A DNA stretch of 36,202 nt from Cyanobacteria bacterium M5B4. Its GTDB lineage: Bacteria; Cyanobacteriota; Cyanobacteriia; Pseudanabaenales; Pseudanabaenaceae. Positions 17,602-26,530 of this stretch are shown piece after piece. Position 1 is the stretch's first letter, and every line of letters starts with the position of its first letter. The notes under the pieces were generated by a model that was not told the DNA's origin, made no database searches, and saw only the letters and a program-made list of their open reading frames with translations. Location: assembly GCA_002861535.1 (NCBI GenBank), contig PHFO01000007.1, positions 1 through 36,202 on the forward strand, read 5' to 3'. Position numbers and translations under genes: made by a program.

Positions 17602-18027
17602 TGCTGACAGATAGTAAGTCGAACTTCATTATTAAAAGTGGTAGTTGTTCAGTAACCCCGATCGTTATTGGAGTTGTTGTTTAGATGTTTTGATACATTC
17701 GCCTGTCCTAGCTGAGTTTCTTTCCTTATTTTGCAGGACTTACGTTGCTTTTGCTGAGACCCTCGCCCTAGCTCTCTCCCCAAAAGGGGGAGAAAAAATT
17801 GATCTACATTTTGGTGACATTTTTTGCGCCCGACTTGAGACTGCAAAGTAATTGCTACACTTACACCTATTTACAGCACTTCTCATGACTAATCAAGACA
17901 ATAACAGCAATGAGTAAAGAAATTAAGAGATGCCATTATCTCATGTACTCTACCCATTAAGGGATTTATCTCCCTCTTAGTCTATTTTTCGCGGTGCCCT
18001 AGAGTTTGTGATAGTCTAGGGGATCAA
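17602..18027. other. Intergenic region between divergent genes, 426 bases
   Basis: This spacer separates the RNA methyltransferase (minus) from the retropepsin-like protease (plus). It contains repeat copy B (17734-17806) and otherwise AT-rich sequence. AGGGGA at 18018-18023 is the likely ribosome binding site of the GTG start at 18028. No convincing ORF, RNA gene or terminator is seen. Promoters for both genes should lie here, but I could not define their boxes. Confidence 0.6.
17734..17806 (+). repeat. MITE-like repeat copy B, left part only
   Basis: Begins with CAGGACTTACGTTGCTTTTG and continues ACCCTCGCCCTAGCTCTCTC, then a CTCCCC-AAAA-GGGGG hairpin and AGAAAAAATTGAT, as in the other copies. 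No GTAAGTCCT right end is present, so it is truncated. The hairpin is followed by A rather than T on this strand, so it is not a terminator for this direction. Confidence 0.7.
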
Positions 18028-18597
18028 GTGCGCAAGTCTAACACCATGAGAATCCTACGATCGTTAGTCAGCTTAGCAATACTGGCAGGATGGAACTACC
18101 CCCTATTAGCTCAGGAACCTGAATGTTTCATCCAGAACTCTAAGGGGACTAAGGTTGATCTAGCTCACATTTGTGGTAAAAATTCAGTCCCCGTTGCTTT
18201 ACCAAAGTCTAATTCGCCCCAATCGCCTCAATTTATTACTATTCCAATTAAAAATCGGCGCGGTAATACTCCTGTGATTGAGGTTGTCTTTAATGGTAAT
18301 CAAACCTTTGATATGATTCTTGATACCGGCGCAACTGGCACTGTAATTACGGAACAGATGGCAGCAGCTCTTAAAGTGCGTCCTTTTACTAGCATCAAAG
18401 CCCAAGTTGCTGATGGCTCTTTTGTCGTTTTCCCTGTTGGTCTAGTGGAATCGATCGGGGTAAATGGGGCAACTGTTAACAGAATTCCTGTAGCGATCGC
18501 GCCTCAAATTCGTCTTGGCTTGTTGGGTAATGATTTTCTCAATAGTTATGATGTAAAAATCAAACGCGAAACGATCGAACTTTATCAGCGAAATTGA
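18028..18597 (+). CDS. Exported retropepsin-like aspartic protease (clan AA)
   Basis: A 189-residue predicted periplasmic or lumenal protease of the single-domain, dimer-forming retroviral type. A signal peptide (about 1-28, ending near PLLAQ) precedes a short Cys-containing region (ECFIQNSKG, AHICG). The protease domain (about 70-185) has MILDTGATGTVI with catalytic Asp in DTGA, the flap-like QVADGSFVVFPVG and the C-terminal LLGNDFLNSYDV (the LLGxDFL motif). I kept GTG 18028 because AGGGGA lies 4 bases upstream. ATG 18046 would also leave a good signal peptide but lacks a well-placed site. The substrate is unknown. It converges on pepP, with repeat copy C filling the gap. Confidence 0.85.
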   Translation: MRKSNTMRILRSLVSLAILAGWNYPLLAQEPECFIQNSKGTKVDLAHICGKNSVPVALPKSNSPQSPQFITIPIKNRRGNTPVIEVVFNGNQTFDMILDTGATGTVITEQMAAALKVRPFTSIKAQVADGSFVVFPVGLVESIGVNGATVNRIPVAIAPQIRLGLLGNDFLNSYDVKIKRETIELYQRN

Positions 18598-18628
18598 GAA
18601 TTTAGACATACTTCTATGTTTATTTTTC

Positions 18629-18720
18629 CAGGACTTACGTTGCTTTTCCTGAACCCTCACCCAAAGAGGGAGAGGGATGAGGGGTAATACTCAAACCGTA
18701 CTGACGTTATGTAAGTCCTG
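18629..18720 (+). repeat. MITE-like repeat copy C, complete with perfect 10-base inverted ends
   Basis: The ends are CAGGACTTAC (18629-18638) and GTAAGTCCTG (18711-18720), exact reverse complements. The inside contains the family sequence GTTGCTTTTCCTGAACCCTCACCC. At 92 bases with no coding capacity, it fits a small non-autonomous element. Its right end overlaps the last codons and stop of pepP. Confidence 0.8.
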
Positions 18721-19993
18721 TTAGTATTTGTTTTCCTGTATTTGTGACTAACACGTCATCTTCGATGCGGATGCCAATGCCTTTCCACCGATCGGGTACT
18801 TCGGGTTGATTTTCCTGGGGTTTAAGGTCGGGGCTGATGTAAATGCCTGGTTCTACAGTGATGACCATGTGGGGTTGCAGGGTAGTCCATTCTCCTTTGG
18901 TTTTGTAGAAGCCGCTGTCATGGACATCCAAGCCTAGCCAATGGCTGGTACGGTGCATGAAGAAGGGTTTGTAGGCTTCTGTTTCTATAATCTCGGCGGG
19001 ATCGCCCTGGAGTAGTCCCAGGTCTAGTAAGCCGGCTACGATCGTTTCTAGGGCTGCCTGATGGACATCGTTGATGGTGTTTTGTGGTTTGACAGCAGCG
19101 ATGGCGTTGGTCTGGGCTGTTTGCACAATGTCGTAGATGGCTTGCTGTTCGGGGGTGAAAGTGCCATCTACAGGAAAGGTGCGGGTAATATCGGCGTTGT
19201 AGTAGTTGAAACAACAACCAGCATCAATTAAAACTAAATCCCCTGGTTGTATTTGGCGGTTATTTTCCACGTAATGCAGGATGCAACTGTTGGCACCACT
19301 GGCAACGATCGAGGGGTAGGCGAATCCCATGGCACCGGATTTACGAAAGTCGGCTTCTAAAAGGGCTTGCAGTTCGTATTCATACATGCCTGGGCGCGCG
19401 ATCGAGCGGACATGGGCGTGGGCGTGGGCGGAAATTGCCATCGCTTTGGTCATCTGGGTTAGTTCGTAGCCGCTCTTGATCTGGCGCAGGGGTGTTGTGA
19501 TAAAGCTGCTGTCGTGAATTGCTACGGGTCCTGTACCACGCTTGCTGTAGGAGCTTACTAAGCGGCGATAATGCTCTAAGACCTTTTGATTGATGTTTTC
19601 GTTGTGCCCAAAATGGTAATAAATGACATCGGCTTTTTCTAAATATTTGGGCAGATGCTGATCTAGTTCCCCGATCGGGTAGGTGGCATCAGCGCCGTAG
19701 ATGGTTTTGGCATCTTCTACGCCAATCCTTCGCCCTGACCAGGTTTCTCTTTCGGGGTCTTTAGGACGAACAAAGAGAATAAAACGATGTTCTTCATGGC
19801 GGGGGACAATCACGGCTACGGTTTCTGGTTCGGGAAAGCCGGTGAAGTAATAAAGTTCGCTGTCTTGGCGGTAGTTATGCTCTACGTCTTTGTGATGGGG
19901 CACGATCGGGGCGCTGGCAAAAATAATCGCCCCAGAGCCGACCATCTCCATTAAACGATCGCGCCGATCGGTCAGTTCTTGCCACAATACCAT
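18707..19993 (-). CDS. pepP: Xaa-Pro aminopeptidase (M24B)
   Basis: Cytosolic dimetal aminopeptidase, 428 residues, releasing N-terminal residues next to proline. The N-terminal domain (about 1-170) has HNYRQDSELYYFTGFPEP. The pita-bread catalytic domain shows the five metal ligands in VLIDAGCCFNYYNADITRTF (two Asp), MHRTSHWLGLDVHD (His), ITVEPGIYI (Glu) and IGIRIEDDVLVT (Glu). The ATG shares one base with the upstream permease stop (TAATG), so coupling is likely. The last codons (GGA CTT ACA TAA, residues GLT) fall inside the right inverted end of repeat copy C. The original C-terminus was therefore probably different by a few residues. Confidence 0.94.
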   Translation of the reverse strand: MVLWQELTDRRDRLMEMVGSGAIIFASAPIVPHHKDVEHNYRQDSELYYFTGFPEPETVAVIVPRHEEHRFILFVRPKDPERETWSGRRIGVEDAKTIYGADATYPIGELDQHLPKYLEKADVIYYHFGHNENINQKVLEHYRRLVSSYSKRGTGPVAIHDSSFITTPLRQIKSGYELTQMTKAMAISAHAHAHVRSIARPGMYEYELQALLEADFRKSGAMGFAYPSIVASGANSCILHYVENNRQIQPGDLVLIDAGCCFNYYNADITRTFPVDGTFTPEQQAIYDIVQTAQTNAIAAVKPQNTINDVHQAALETIVAGLLDLGLLQGDPAEIIETEAYKPFFMHRTSHWLGLDVHDSGFYKTKGEWTTLQPHMVITVEPGIYISPDLKPQENQPEVPDRWKGIGIRIEDDVLVTNTGKQILTGLT

Positions 19994-21279
19994 TAGACGT
20001 TACTCCTTAAAGCTACGATCGGGTCGAGGGCGGCGGCCTGCTTCGCCGGGAATACGCCAAAGAATAGCCCAATCACACCGGAAACGCCCACCGCTAAACC
20101 GATCGCCCCCAGGGAGATGGTGGATTCGAGGGGGGTATAGGCTGCCACTACCACAATGCCGCCGATGCCCAGACTGGTACCAAGTACTCCCCCGACAATG
20201 CCGAGGATGACTGCCTCAATCAAAAACTGGGTCAAAATGTCCTTTTGGGAAGCCCCGATCGCTTTCCTTAAGCCTATTTCCTGGGTGCGTTCTGTCACCG
20301 AAACCAACATGATGTTCATAATGCCAATGCCCCCCACCAGCAGGGAAATCCCCGCAATGGCAGCCAGCATCGCCGTCAGAGCCGTGGTAACATTATCGAC
20401 AATCTCGATCGCGTCTTTTTGGGTACGGATCGTGAAGGTGTCATCCACTTGATGGCGCAAGCGCAGTAAATTTTCGATCTGAAATTTGGCGGAAGTAACA
20501 CTCTGGTCGTCTTTAGCGGAAACATTGATCACCTGAATGGCAATGCCGTAGGGAGAGGTATTGCGTCCCCCCAGGCGATTGACCATGGTCGTAAGGGGCA
20601 AAAGAATAGTGTCGTCTTGATTGAAGCCCAAAAATGCCCCCTTGGATTCCATAATGCCGATTACTTCGTAGGCAGTGCCGCGGATGCGTACCTGTTGCCC
20701 GATCGGGTTAACGACAAACTGGACGGGGTTAGGGGAGTCTGGCTTGCATTCTGGTTCTTTGTTAGGTACCTGGGAGGGCAAACTACCGAAAAACAACTTG
20801 GCGGTGTCACAACCGAGGGCTGCCACCCTGGCATTGCGCCGCAGGTCTTGGGCATCAAAAAATCTACCAATATAAGTATTAACGTCTCTGACCTGGCTAT
20901 ATTCGGGGGTAGTGCCAATCAAGGGCGTAGTCCGGAACCGATCGTTGTAGGTGGTACGTTCGGAACCCCTCACCTCTGGGGCAACGGCTTTGACGGAGGG
21001 CACCTGTTGGGCGATCGCTTCCGCATCAGCTAGGACAAGGCGGGGGGGCGGTGTGAGGATGTTTCTGCGGGTGCTGTCACTGCCAGTGATGATAAATAGC
21101 ACGTTTGTACCCAAAGACTGGAATTGGCTGGCAGCATAGCGTTTCCCCCCTTCCCCTACGCCAATCATGGCAATTACCGAGGCATTGCCGATAATAATTC
21201 CCAACATTGTGAGACTACTGCGCAGTTTATTGGCGGCCAGGGTCTGCCAGGACATTTTGATACTTTCGCCTAAATTCAC
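19993..21279 (-). CDS. MacB-like ABC transporter permease (FtsX domain)
   Basis: A 428-residue inner-membrane permease of the MacB/FtsX type. It has an N-terminal membrane helix (LRSSLTMLGIIIGNASVIAM), then a periplasmic core domain (about 50-260), then three C-terminal helices. These include MLAAIAGISLLVGGIGIMNI, the coupling-helix VTERTQEIGLRKAIGASQKD, and a terminal helix with FPAKQAAALDPIVALR. Such proteins work with a separate ATPase in mechanotransmission or lipoprotein/peptide export. No ATPase or periplasmic adaptor gene is adjacent, so the partners must be elsewhere. GTG 21279 has a strong GGAGGAGG upstream. pepP follows with a one-base overlap. Repeat copies D1/D2 lie just upstream and may carry or displace its promoter. 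Confidence 0.92.
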   Translation of the reverse strand: MNLGESIKMSWQTLAANKLRSSLTMLGIIIGNASVIAMIGVGEGGKRYAASQFQSLGTNVLFIITGSDSTRRNILTPPPRLVLADAEAIAQQVPSVKAVAPEVRGSERTTYNDRFRTTPLIGTTPEYSQVRDVNTYIGRFFDAQDLRRNARVAALGCDTAKLFFGSLPSQVPNKEPECKPDSPNPVQFVVNPIGQQVRIRGTAYEVIGIMESKGAFLGFNQDDTILLPLTTMVNRLGGRNTSPYGIAIQVINVSAKDDQSVTSAKFQIENLLRLRHQVDDTFTIRTQKDAIEIVDNVTTALTAMLAAIAGISLLVGGIGIMNIMLVSVTERTQEIGLRKAIGASQKDILTQFLIEAVILGIVGGVLGTSLGIGGIVVVAAYTPLESTISLGAIGLAVGVSGVIGLFFGVFPAKQAAALDPIVALRSNV

Positions 21280-21340
21280 AACCTTGCCTCCTCCAGGCGC
21301 TATTTAACGATCGGTTCCTGTCCTGTTGTAACATATTAGA

Positions 21341-21401
21341 GCTTACGTTGCTTTTGCTCAAACCCTCACCCCAGCCTTCTCCCAAAAGGGAAGAAAAAAT
21401 T
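21341..21401 (+). repeat. MITE-like repeat copy D1, truncated left arm
   Basis: Reads GCTTACGTTGCTTTTGC, ACCCTCACCCCAGCC and a short hairpin, ending GAAAAAATT, where it is cut by the complete copy D2. It is the left arm of the family without a right end. Confidence 0.7.
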
Positions 21402-21540
21402 CAGGACTTACATTGCTTTTGCTAGAATCTTCACCCTAGCCCTCTCCCCCAAAGGGAAAGGGAACAAGAAAAAATTGATACACTCGCTGTGGGAGAAGGA
21501 ATTGAGGGATGGGGGGAATTTTTCCTTAGCGTAAGTCCTA
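21402..21540 (+). repeat. MITE-like repeat copy D2, long complete form
   Basis: The left end is CAGGACTTAC (21402-21411) and the right end is GTAAGTCCTA (21531-21540), complementary over nine of ten bases. The middle has ACCCTAGCCCTCTCCCCC, AACAAGAAAAAATTGATAC and a G-rich right arm. It abuts D1, so it looks like an element inserted beside or into an older copy. Confidence 0.78.
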
Positions 21541-21546
21541 TCCTAG

Positions 21547-23629
21547 TTAAAAATTCCAGATTTCATAACGACCATCTAACTCCGTCAAAACTTGTCCCCC
21601 CGTACTCCCTGGCAAAATACCTACCCAGTTGCGGGGAGAAGCCTCGCGGATGGTGCTGTAGATTAAATCTCCCTCGGCATTAAATACCGCCACCATGGGG
21701 TAGTAGCGGTTGCCTAGATCGATTTGATCCTGCTGGATTTGCAACACTAACTCGATCGCGTTGTCGCCATTTATATCTACCGCTAACACCTGCCATTCCC
21801 TCAGCCGCTCCTGAAAACTAGCTAAATCGAGGGAGACCTCGCCAAAGGTGCGTAATTCGCCGTAAATCGCCCGACTGACCCGATCGGCAATGATACTGCT
21901 CAAATTCCCCAGGGGCTGGCTTGGTACTTGACTTAAACTGCCCCCGCTCACCGCCACGATCGGTAAACGATTTCCAGAAACTCCCCTGGTGATATATTCC
22001 GAGCCGCTAGCTAAAATTTCTACATTGCCCTGGTCATCTACCCAAATCGATCGGGCATTGACACTAAAAAAGGTGGGATAGTCCCTCCGATCGGTCTCCA
22101 CGATGTTGAGGATGGGACTGCGATCGAGGTTGAAAGCCTTCCACACTGTTTTGGGAGAACGTTCGCCAAATTCGGCAATGGGAGTATTTTTCCAAGTATT
22201 ACTATCCCGCACTATCATCGGGCTGACTACATACCAGGACTGTCCAGGGGTCAACTGCCCAGGGGGAATATACCACCGAGCGTCTGGCGTGCCTTCTAAC
22301 TGTTTGAGGGTACCCAAAAATTGCTGGGGTCTCGTGGTCAAAGGAGCTACATCCATCACATCTAAAACTGCCAGATTTTCGGCATTATTGCGACTCCGCT
22401 CTACCAGCCATTGGCGCGCTTGGGCAACCCATGCCTCACCATCACCATAAGCGCACCCCAGGGATAGGCTTTGGCATCGTTGTTAACCTGGAGGCTGGCA
22501 TTCATGCGGTTCCAAAAGGGCTTATCGTTTTTCTGCAAGAGATTGATGACACTGCGGGCATTGTCTTCATTGCGGATCGCTAGTTCTAAAGCTGGGGCAA
22601 ACTGTCCATCGATCAATAGATTTCTGACCCGTTCCCCCGTGTCGGCAATCTCCTGGGCGGCTTGTTTTGCCGTGAGCTGGGCATGGTACCGAATGTAAGC
22701 ATGTTGCTCCCGCACCGGAATTGATAATTTTTCGTCGGCTTTTTGCCAAATTTTGAGCGCGGGAGACCACAATCCCGATCGGGCGAGGATCAGGGCATTA
22801 CTGTAGGTCTTGCCGATTTTGCCCTGCTCCGCCAACTCGATCGTGCGTAACTCGTAGGGATTGGCAATATCTCCTGTGGGTATCACCCTTAGCATCTCCA
22901 AAAATGGCTCTGGGGCAAGACTCTGGTCGATGACAATTTCAGGGCGATCGGCTAGATCGGGTTTAGGGGGATACCGATCGTTTCCTGCCACTGGGGTAAC
23001 TTGCCCACAGGGCTGACCCACTCCTTCAGCATATACAAGCGGGGCTGGGGCGCGAGCGCCAAATGAAAGACCAACCCGTAGGCGGCATTGGGAGCATTGC
23101 CCTTAGCTAAAAACCATACCTCTCCCTCGGATTGTTCCCCCTCCAAAGCCTTTAGTTCACTAAAGGGCAAAATCGGATCGGCACTGAGGCGGTTAGCAAC
23201 GGGAGTATAGCGCTGGCGCGGGGCATCGATCGTGGACTTTCTCAGCCCCGTCACCTCCACAGCATCAGCCAAGTGCCACTTGCCCCGAAATTTTTTGCCC
23301 CCCGCCCGATAAACGCGAATTTGTTGTAATTCCTTCTTATTATTGAATACAGGATAGAGGGCTAAATCCTTCACCCCGATCGGGAAAGACTCCCCCAACG
23401 TCAATTGGGAACGCTTTAATTCTTCCTTGATTTCATTGATAGTTTGGGCAGGGGGAAGCGTCAACTCCTGCAAAATTTCTGTCTCAGAGATACCACCAAA
23501 ACTGGGGTCAACTAAAGACTGCCAGCCCCAATAACCCAAAAACACCAGGGCAGGGACACTCAGCCATAACAACAACTGACTCCAACTAAATAGAGAGCCT
23601 CCAGAATTACCCGTAACTGGAATTTTCAT
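21547..23629 (-). CDS. Large membrane-anchored protein of unknown function, two frameshifts
   Basis: Reconstructed as one protein of about 694 residues from three frames; I do not recognise the family beyond a likely cyanobacterial one. One N-terminal membrane segment (about 18-40, LLLWLSVPALVFLGYWGW) is followed by a soluble region. That region has an EVWFLAKGNAPNAAYGLVF segment, a helical repeat-like middle (ALILARSGLWSPALKIWQKA) and a C-terminal beta-rich part with VDINGDNAIELVLQI, resembling an FG-GAP/VCBS-type calcium loop. The first break is at five G (22966-22970). One extra base joins ETIGIPP to KPDLADRPEIV. The second break is at four C (22456-22459). One extra base gives YPWGCAYGDGEAWVAQARQW. 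It is divergent from leuA by 50 bases. The fragments are too consistent in composition to be separate genes. Confidence 0.75.
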
Positions 23630-23679
23630 AGGCTAGAATGAGAACATAATTTTTTGAACATGATCCATAGGGCAACAGC

Positions 23680-25263
23680 ATGGCAGAAAAGATTCTCATT
23701 TTTGATACTACCCTAAGAGACGGGGAACAAACTCCTGGGGCTACCCTTAATGTAGAACAAAAGCTCCTGATTGCCCAACAATTAGCCCGCCTCGGTGTCG
23801 ATATTATTGAAGCGGGGTTCCCCTTCTCCAGCCCCGGCGACTTTGCCGCCGTCCAAGAAATAGCCAGAGTGGTAGGCACTGCCTCTGGTCCCATCATCTG
23901 TGGCTTAGCCCGCGCCACCAAACAGGATATTAGTACCTGTGCTGAAGCCCTCAAACCCGCTCACCGCCCCCGAATTCATACTTTTATTGCCACCTCCGAC
24001 ATCCACCTAGAGCATAAATTAAAAAAATCCCGCGCCGATATTCTGCAAATTGTGCCAGAAATGGTAGCCTACGCCCGATCGTTAGTAGATGATGTGGAAT
24101 TTTCTCCCGAAGATGCCGGGCGCTCTGACCCCGAATTCCTCTACCAAGTCCTAGAAGCAGCGATCGCGGCGGGGGCTACCACCGTTAACATTCCCGACAC
24201 CGTGGGCTACATCACCCCCGCCGAATTTGGTGCCCTGATCAAAGGCATCAAAGATAACGTCCCTAACATCGATCGGGCTGTTATTTCCGTCCATGGTCAC
24301 GATGACCTGGGTATGGCTGTCGCCAACTTTTTAGAAGCAGTGAAAAACGGTGCCCGCCAGCTAGAATGCACCATCAACGGCATCGGCGAACGCGCCGGTA
24401 ACGCTGCCCTAGAGGAACTGGTCATGGCACTCCATGTCCGCCGTCAATACTTCAACCCCTTTCTAGGCAGAAGCCCCGACAGTGAAATCCCCCTGACCAA
24501 CATCAATCTCAAAGAAATCTATAAAACCTCCCGCCTCGTTGCTAACCTCACCGGCATCAACGTCCAACCCAACAAAGCGATCGTCGGTTCCAATGCCTTC
24601 GCCCATGAGTCAGGCATCCACCAGGACGGGGTACTCAAACACAAGCGCACCTATGAAATCATGGACGCGGAATCGATCGGGCTGACCAGCAATCAAATCG
24701 TACTGGGCAAACTTTCGGGGCGCAACGCCTTTAACACCAGACTCAAGGAACTAGGCTTTCACCTCACAGAGCAGGAACTCAACCGCGCCTTTGTCCGCTT
24801 CAAAGACCTCGCCGATAAAAAACGAGAGATTAGCGATTGGGACCTCGCCGCGATCGTGAACGATGAAATGCAACAACTCCCCGAAGCCTTCAAACTAGAG
24901 CACATCCAAGTTAGTTGCGGCGACCACGCCCTCCCCACCGCCACCGTCACCATCCTCACCCCAGAGGGGCAAGAACTCACCGATGCTGCTGTCGGTACAG
25001 GTCCCGTCGATGCCGTCTACAAAGCGATCAACCGCGTAGTGGATATTCCCAACCAACTGATCGAATTTTCCGTCCAGTCCGTCACCGCAGGCATCGATGC
25101 CCTGGGAGAAGTCACCATCCGCATCAAACACGAGAGCGGCGTTTATGCCGGGCATGCCGCCAACACCGATATTATTGTGGCATCCGCCCGCGCCTATATG
25201 CACGCCCTCAATCGTTTATATTTTGCCCTGACAAAGGAAGAAATTGCCCTCCCCGCCTCCTAA
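23680..25263 (+). CDS. leuA: 2-isopropylmalate synthase
   Basis: First committed enzyme of leucine biosynthesis, condensing acetyl-CoA with 2-oxoisovalerate, 527 residues. The N-terminal TIM barrel starts with [17 protein letters not shown]. It has [19 protein letters not shown] (metal-binding His pair and Asp) and [18 protein letters not shown]. The C-terminal part has [18 protein letters not shown] and the LeuA regulatory domain (about 395-520), where leucine normally inhibits. The length is typical of the long bacterial form. ATG 23680 follows a 50-base spacer that must hold promoters for this gene and the divergent unknown gene. No leucine leader peptide or attenuator is visible there. 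Confidence 0.96.
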   Translation: MAEKILIFDTTLRDGEQTPGATLNVEQKLLIAQQLARLGVDIIEAGFPFSSPGDFAAVQEIARVVGTASGPIICGLARATKQDISTCAEALKPAHRPRIHTFIATSDIHLEHKLKKSRADILQIVPEMVAYARSLVDDVEFSPEDAGRSDPEFLYQVLEAAIAAGATTVNIPDTVGYITPAEFGALIKGIKDNVPNIDRAVISVHGHDDLGMAVANFLEAVKNGARQLECTINGIGERAGNAALEELVMALHVRRQYFNPFLGRSPDSEIPLTNINLKEIYKTSRLVANLTGINVQPNKAIVGSNAFAHESGIHQDGVLKHKRTYEIMDAESIGLTSNQIVLGKLSGRNAFNTRLKELGFHLTEQELNRAFVRFKDLADKKREISDWDLAAIVNDEMQQLPEAFKLEHIQVSCGDHALPTATVTILTPEGQELTDAAVGTGPVDAVYKAINRVVDIPNQLIEFSVQSVTAGIDALGEVTIRIKHESGVYAGHAANTDIIVASARAYMHALNRLYFALTKEEIALPAS

Positions 25264-25369
25264 AGAGAGGGCAAATTGATCGGAAATAATCCTCTGACAT
25301 AGTTTTGACTCTGATATACTGAATGGCGATTAGCAGGACTATGATAGATTTACGCACAGGGAAAGCCAT

Positions 25370-25753
25370 ATGACTAAAGTTCTCGTTGTCGATGACAGTA
25401 GCACCATTAGAGAAGTAATGTGTGAACAACTCCGGGGCGGAGGCTTTGAGGTATTTGAAGCCAGTGACGGAGCCGAAGCCGTGGGCAAGTTAAAGGCCTT
25501 AAAAGACGATGCCCCAGAAATTATTATTACCGATGTCGTCATGCCCAACATGAACGGCTACGAATTTTGCCGCTGGGTCAAAAATAACCCCGCCACCAAA
25601 AATGTTCCTGTAATTATGTGCTCCACCAAGGGGGAAGCATTTGATGAGCACTGGGCGAAAAAGAACGGCGCTTCTGCCTACATTCGTAAGCCCTACGAGC
25701 CTGTCCAGTTAATCAATACCGTAAATGAAATTCTAGCGGCAACTAAATCTTAG
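25370..25753 (+). CDS. CheY-like single-domain response regulator (PilH/PatA-receiver type)
   Basis: A 127-residue stand-alone receiver domain without an output domain. Visible residues are the acidic pair in VLVVDDSST, the phosphoacceptor Asp in IIITDVVMPNMNGYEF, the conserved Ser in IMCSTKGEAFDE and Lys in YIRKPYEPVQL. The C-terminal WAKKNGASAYIRKPY resembles PilH-type regulators of type IV pilus motility and phototaxis. However, no CheW, MCP or CheA gene is adjacent, so the pathway is not established. It is flanked by leuA (106 bases upstream) and a small exported protein gene. Confidence 0.82.
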   Translation: MTKVLVVDDSSTIREVMCEQLRGGGFEVFEASDGAEAVGKLKALKDDAPEIIITDVVMPNMNGYEFCRWVKNNPATKNVPVIMCSTKGEAFDEHWAKKNGASAYIRKPYEPVQLINTVNEILAATKS

Positions 25754-25786
25754 GGTAAGATAGTCCATGACCTCACTAACCTTTCC

Positions 25787-26296
25787 ATGCGTAGCATAAT
25801 TCTGCTTTTCCTGGTTAATCTCTGTTGTGTCCCGATCGTGGTTGCTCAATCCAACCAACCCAAGCCCAATACTCTCAACTCCAGCGTATTTAGTTTAGCA
25901 GGGGGCAATCGGCTGGTATCCGAATCGATGGAAGCAGTGAGCCAACAAAAATACGATCTGGCAATTACAAAGTTACTGGATGCGCGCCAAGTATTTAATC
26001 AACTGTCTAATTTCTATCAGGATTTGACGGCGAGCTTTGCAGGCATTGACAATCAAATTGCCAACAGTCATCGCCAAAAAGCCCTAGAGGCAGCCCAATT
26101 GCGGGACAAATCCACCTTCCAGTTGGCAGTTGTTTACCGCGCCAACAACCAACCAGAATTGGCAATCCCTTTGTTGGTGCAACTAATCAGGAGTCAGCAG
26201 CCTACCAGGGAGTTGGGACAACAAGCCTATCAACAGTTGTTTGAACTGGGATTTGTAGAGGAAGCCTTTCCCCGTCAGACCCAACCGAAGAAATAA
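25787..26296 (+). CDS. Small exported helical-repeat protein, function unknown
   Basis: A 169-residue protein with a clear signal peptide (MRSIILLFLVNLCCVPIVVAQ, cut near residue 20). The mature part is Gln/Ala-rich and helical, with TPR-like periodicity (AVSQQKYDLAITKLLDARQVF and LAVVYRANNQPELAIPLLVQ). No catalytic motif is seen. It lies 33 bases after the response regulator and 9 bases before rpoZ on the same strand. Cotranscription with rpoZ is likely, but a functional link is not implied. The C-terminus ends in a basic tail (PRQTQPKK). Confidence 0.7.
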   Translation: MRSIILLFLVNLCCVPIVVAQSNQPKPNTLNSSVFSLAGGNRLVSESMEAVSQQKYDLAITKLLDARQVFNQLSNFYQDLTASFAGIDNQIANSHRQKALEAAQLRDKSTFQLAVVYRANNQPELAIPLLVQLIRSQQPTRELGQQAYQQLFELGFVEEAFPRQTQPKK

Positions 26297-26305
26297 GGAG
26301 TAAAT

Positions 26306-26530
26306 ATGGCAAAACGACCCTTAATGGATTCTTTGCAGGTAAATCGCCGCACAGAGGAACTAATCAATAAGGCACCCAACCGCTATCGCATTACTGTACA
26401 GGTGGCTATGCGGGCAAAATCTCGGTATTATCGCGATCAAGAAGACCATGACAACGGCATGAAGCCCATCCTTCAAGCAATTATGGAACTAGCAGACGAA
26501 CAAAATCAGCCTGAAATTTTGAGTGATTAA
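26306..26530 (+). CDS. rpoZ: RNA polymerase omega subunit
   Basis: A 74-residue omega subunit that assists folding and assembly of the beta-prime subunit. The cyanobacterial-type sequence shows RRTEELINKAPNRYRITVQVAMRAKSR and KPILQAIMELADE, matching the family core around the AKRA-like helix. A strong AAGGAG lies 5 bases before the ATG. The last 8 bases overlap the GTG start of the DUF1818 gene, indicating coupled translation. Confidence 0.93.
   Translation: MAKRPLMDSLQVNRRTEELINKAPNRYRITVQVAMRAKSRYYRDQEDHDNGMKPILQAIMELADEQNQPEILSD

Noticed and set aside
17763-17800. Hairpin CTCCCC-AAAA-GGGGG in repeat copy B as a terminator
   Set aside because: It is followed by A on the plus strand, and its T tract precedes the stem on the minus strand, so it fits neither direction.
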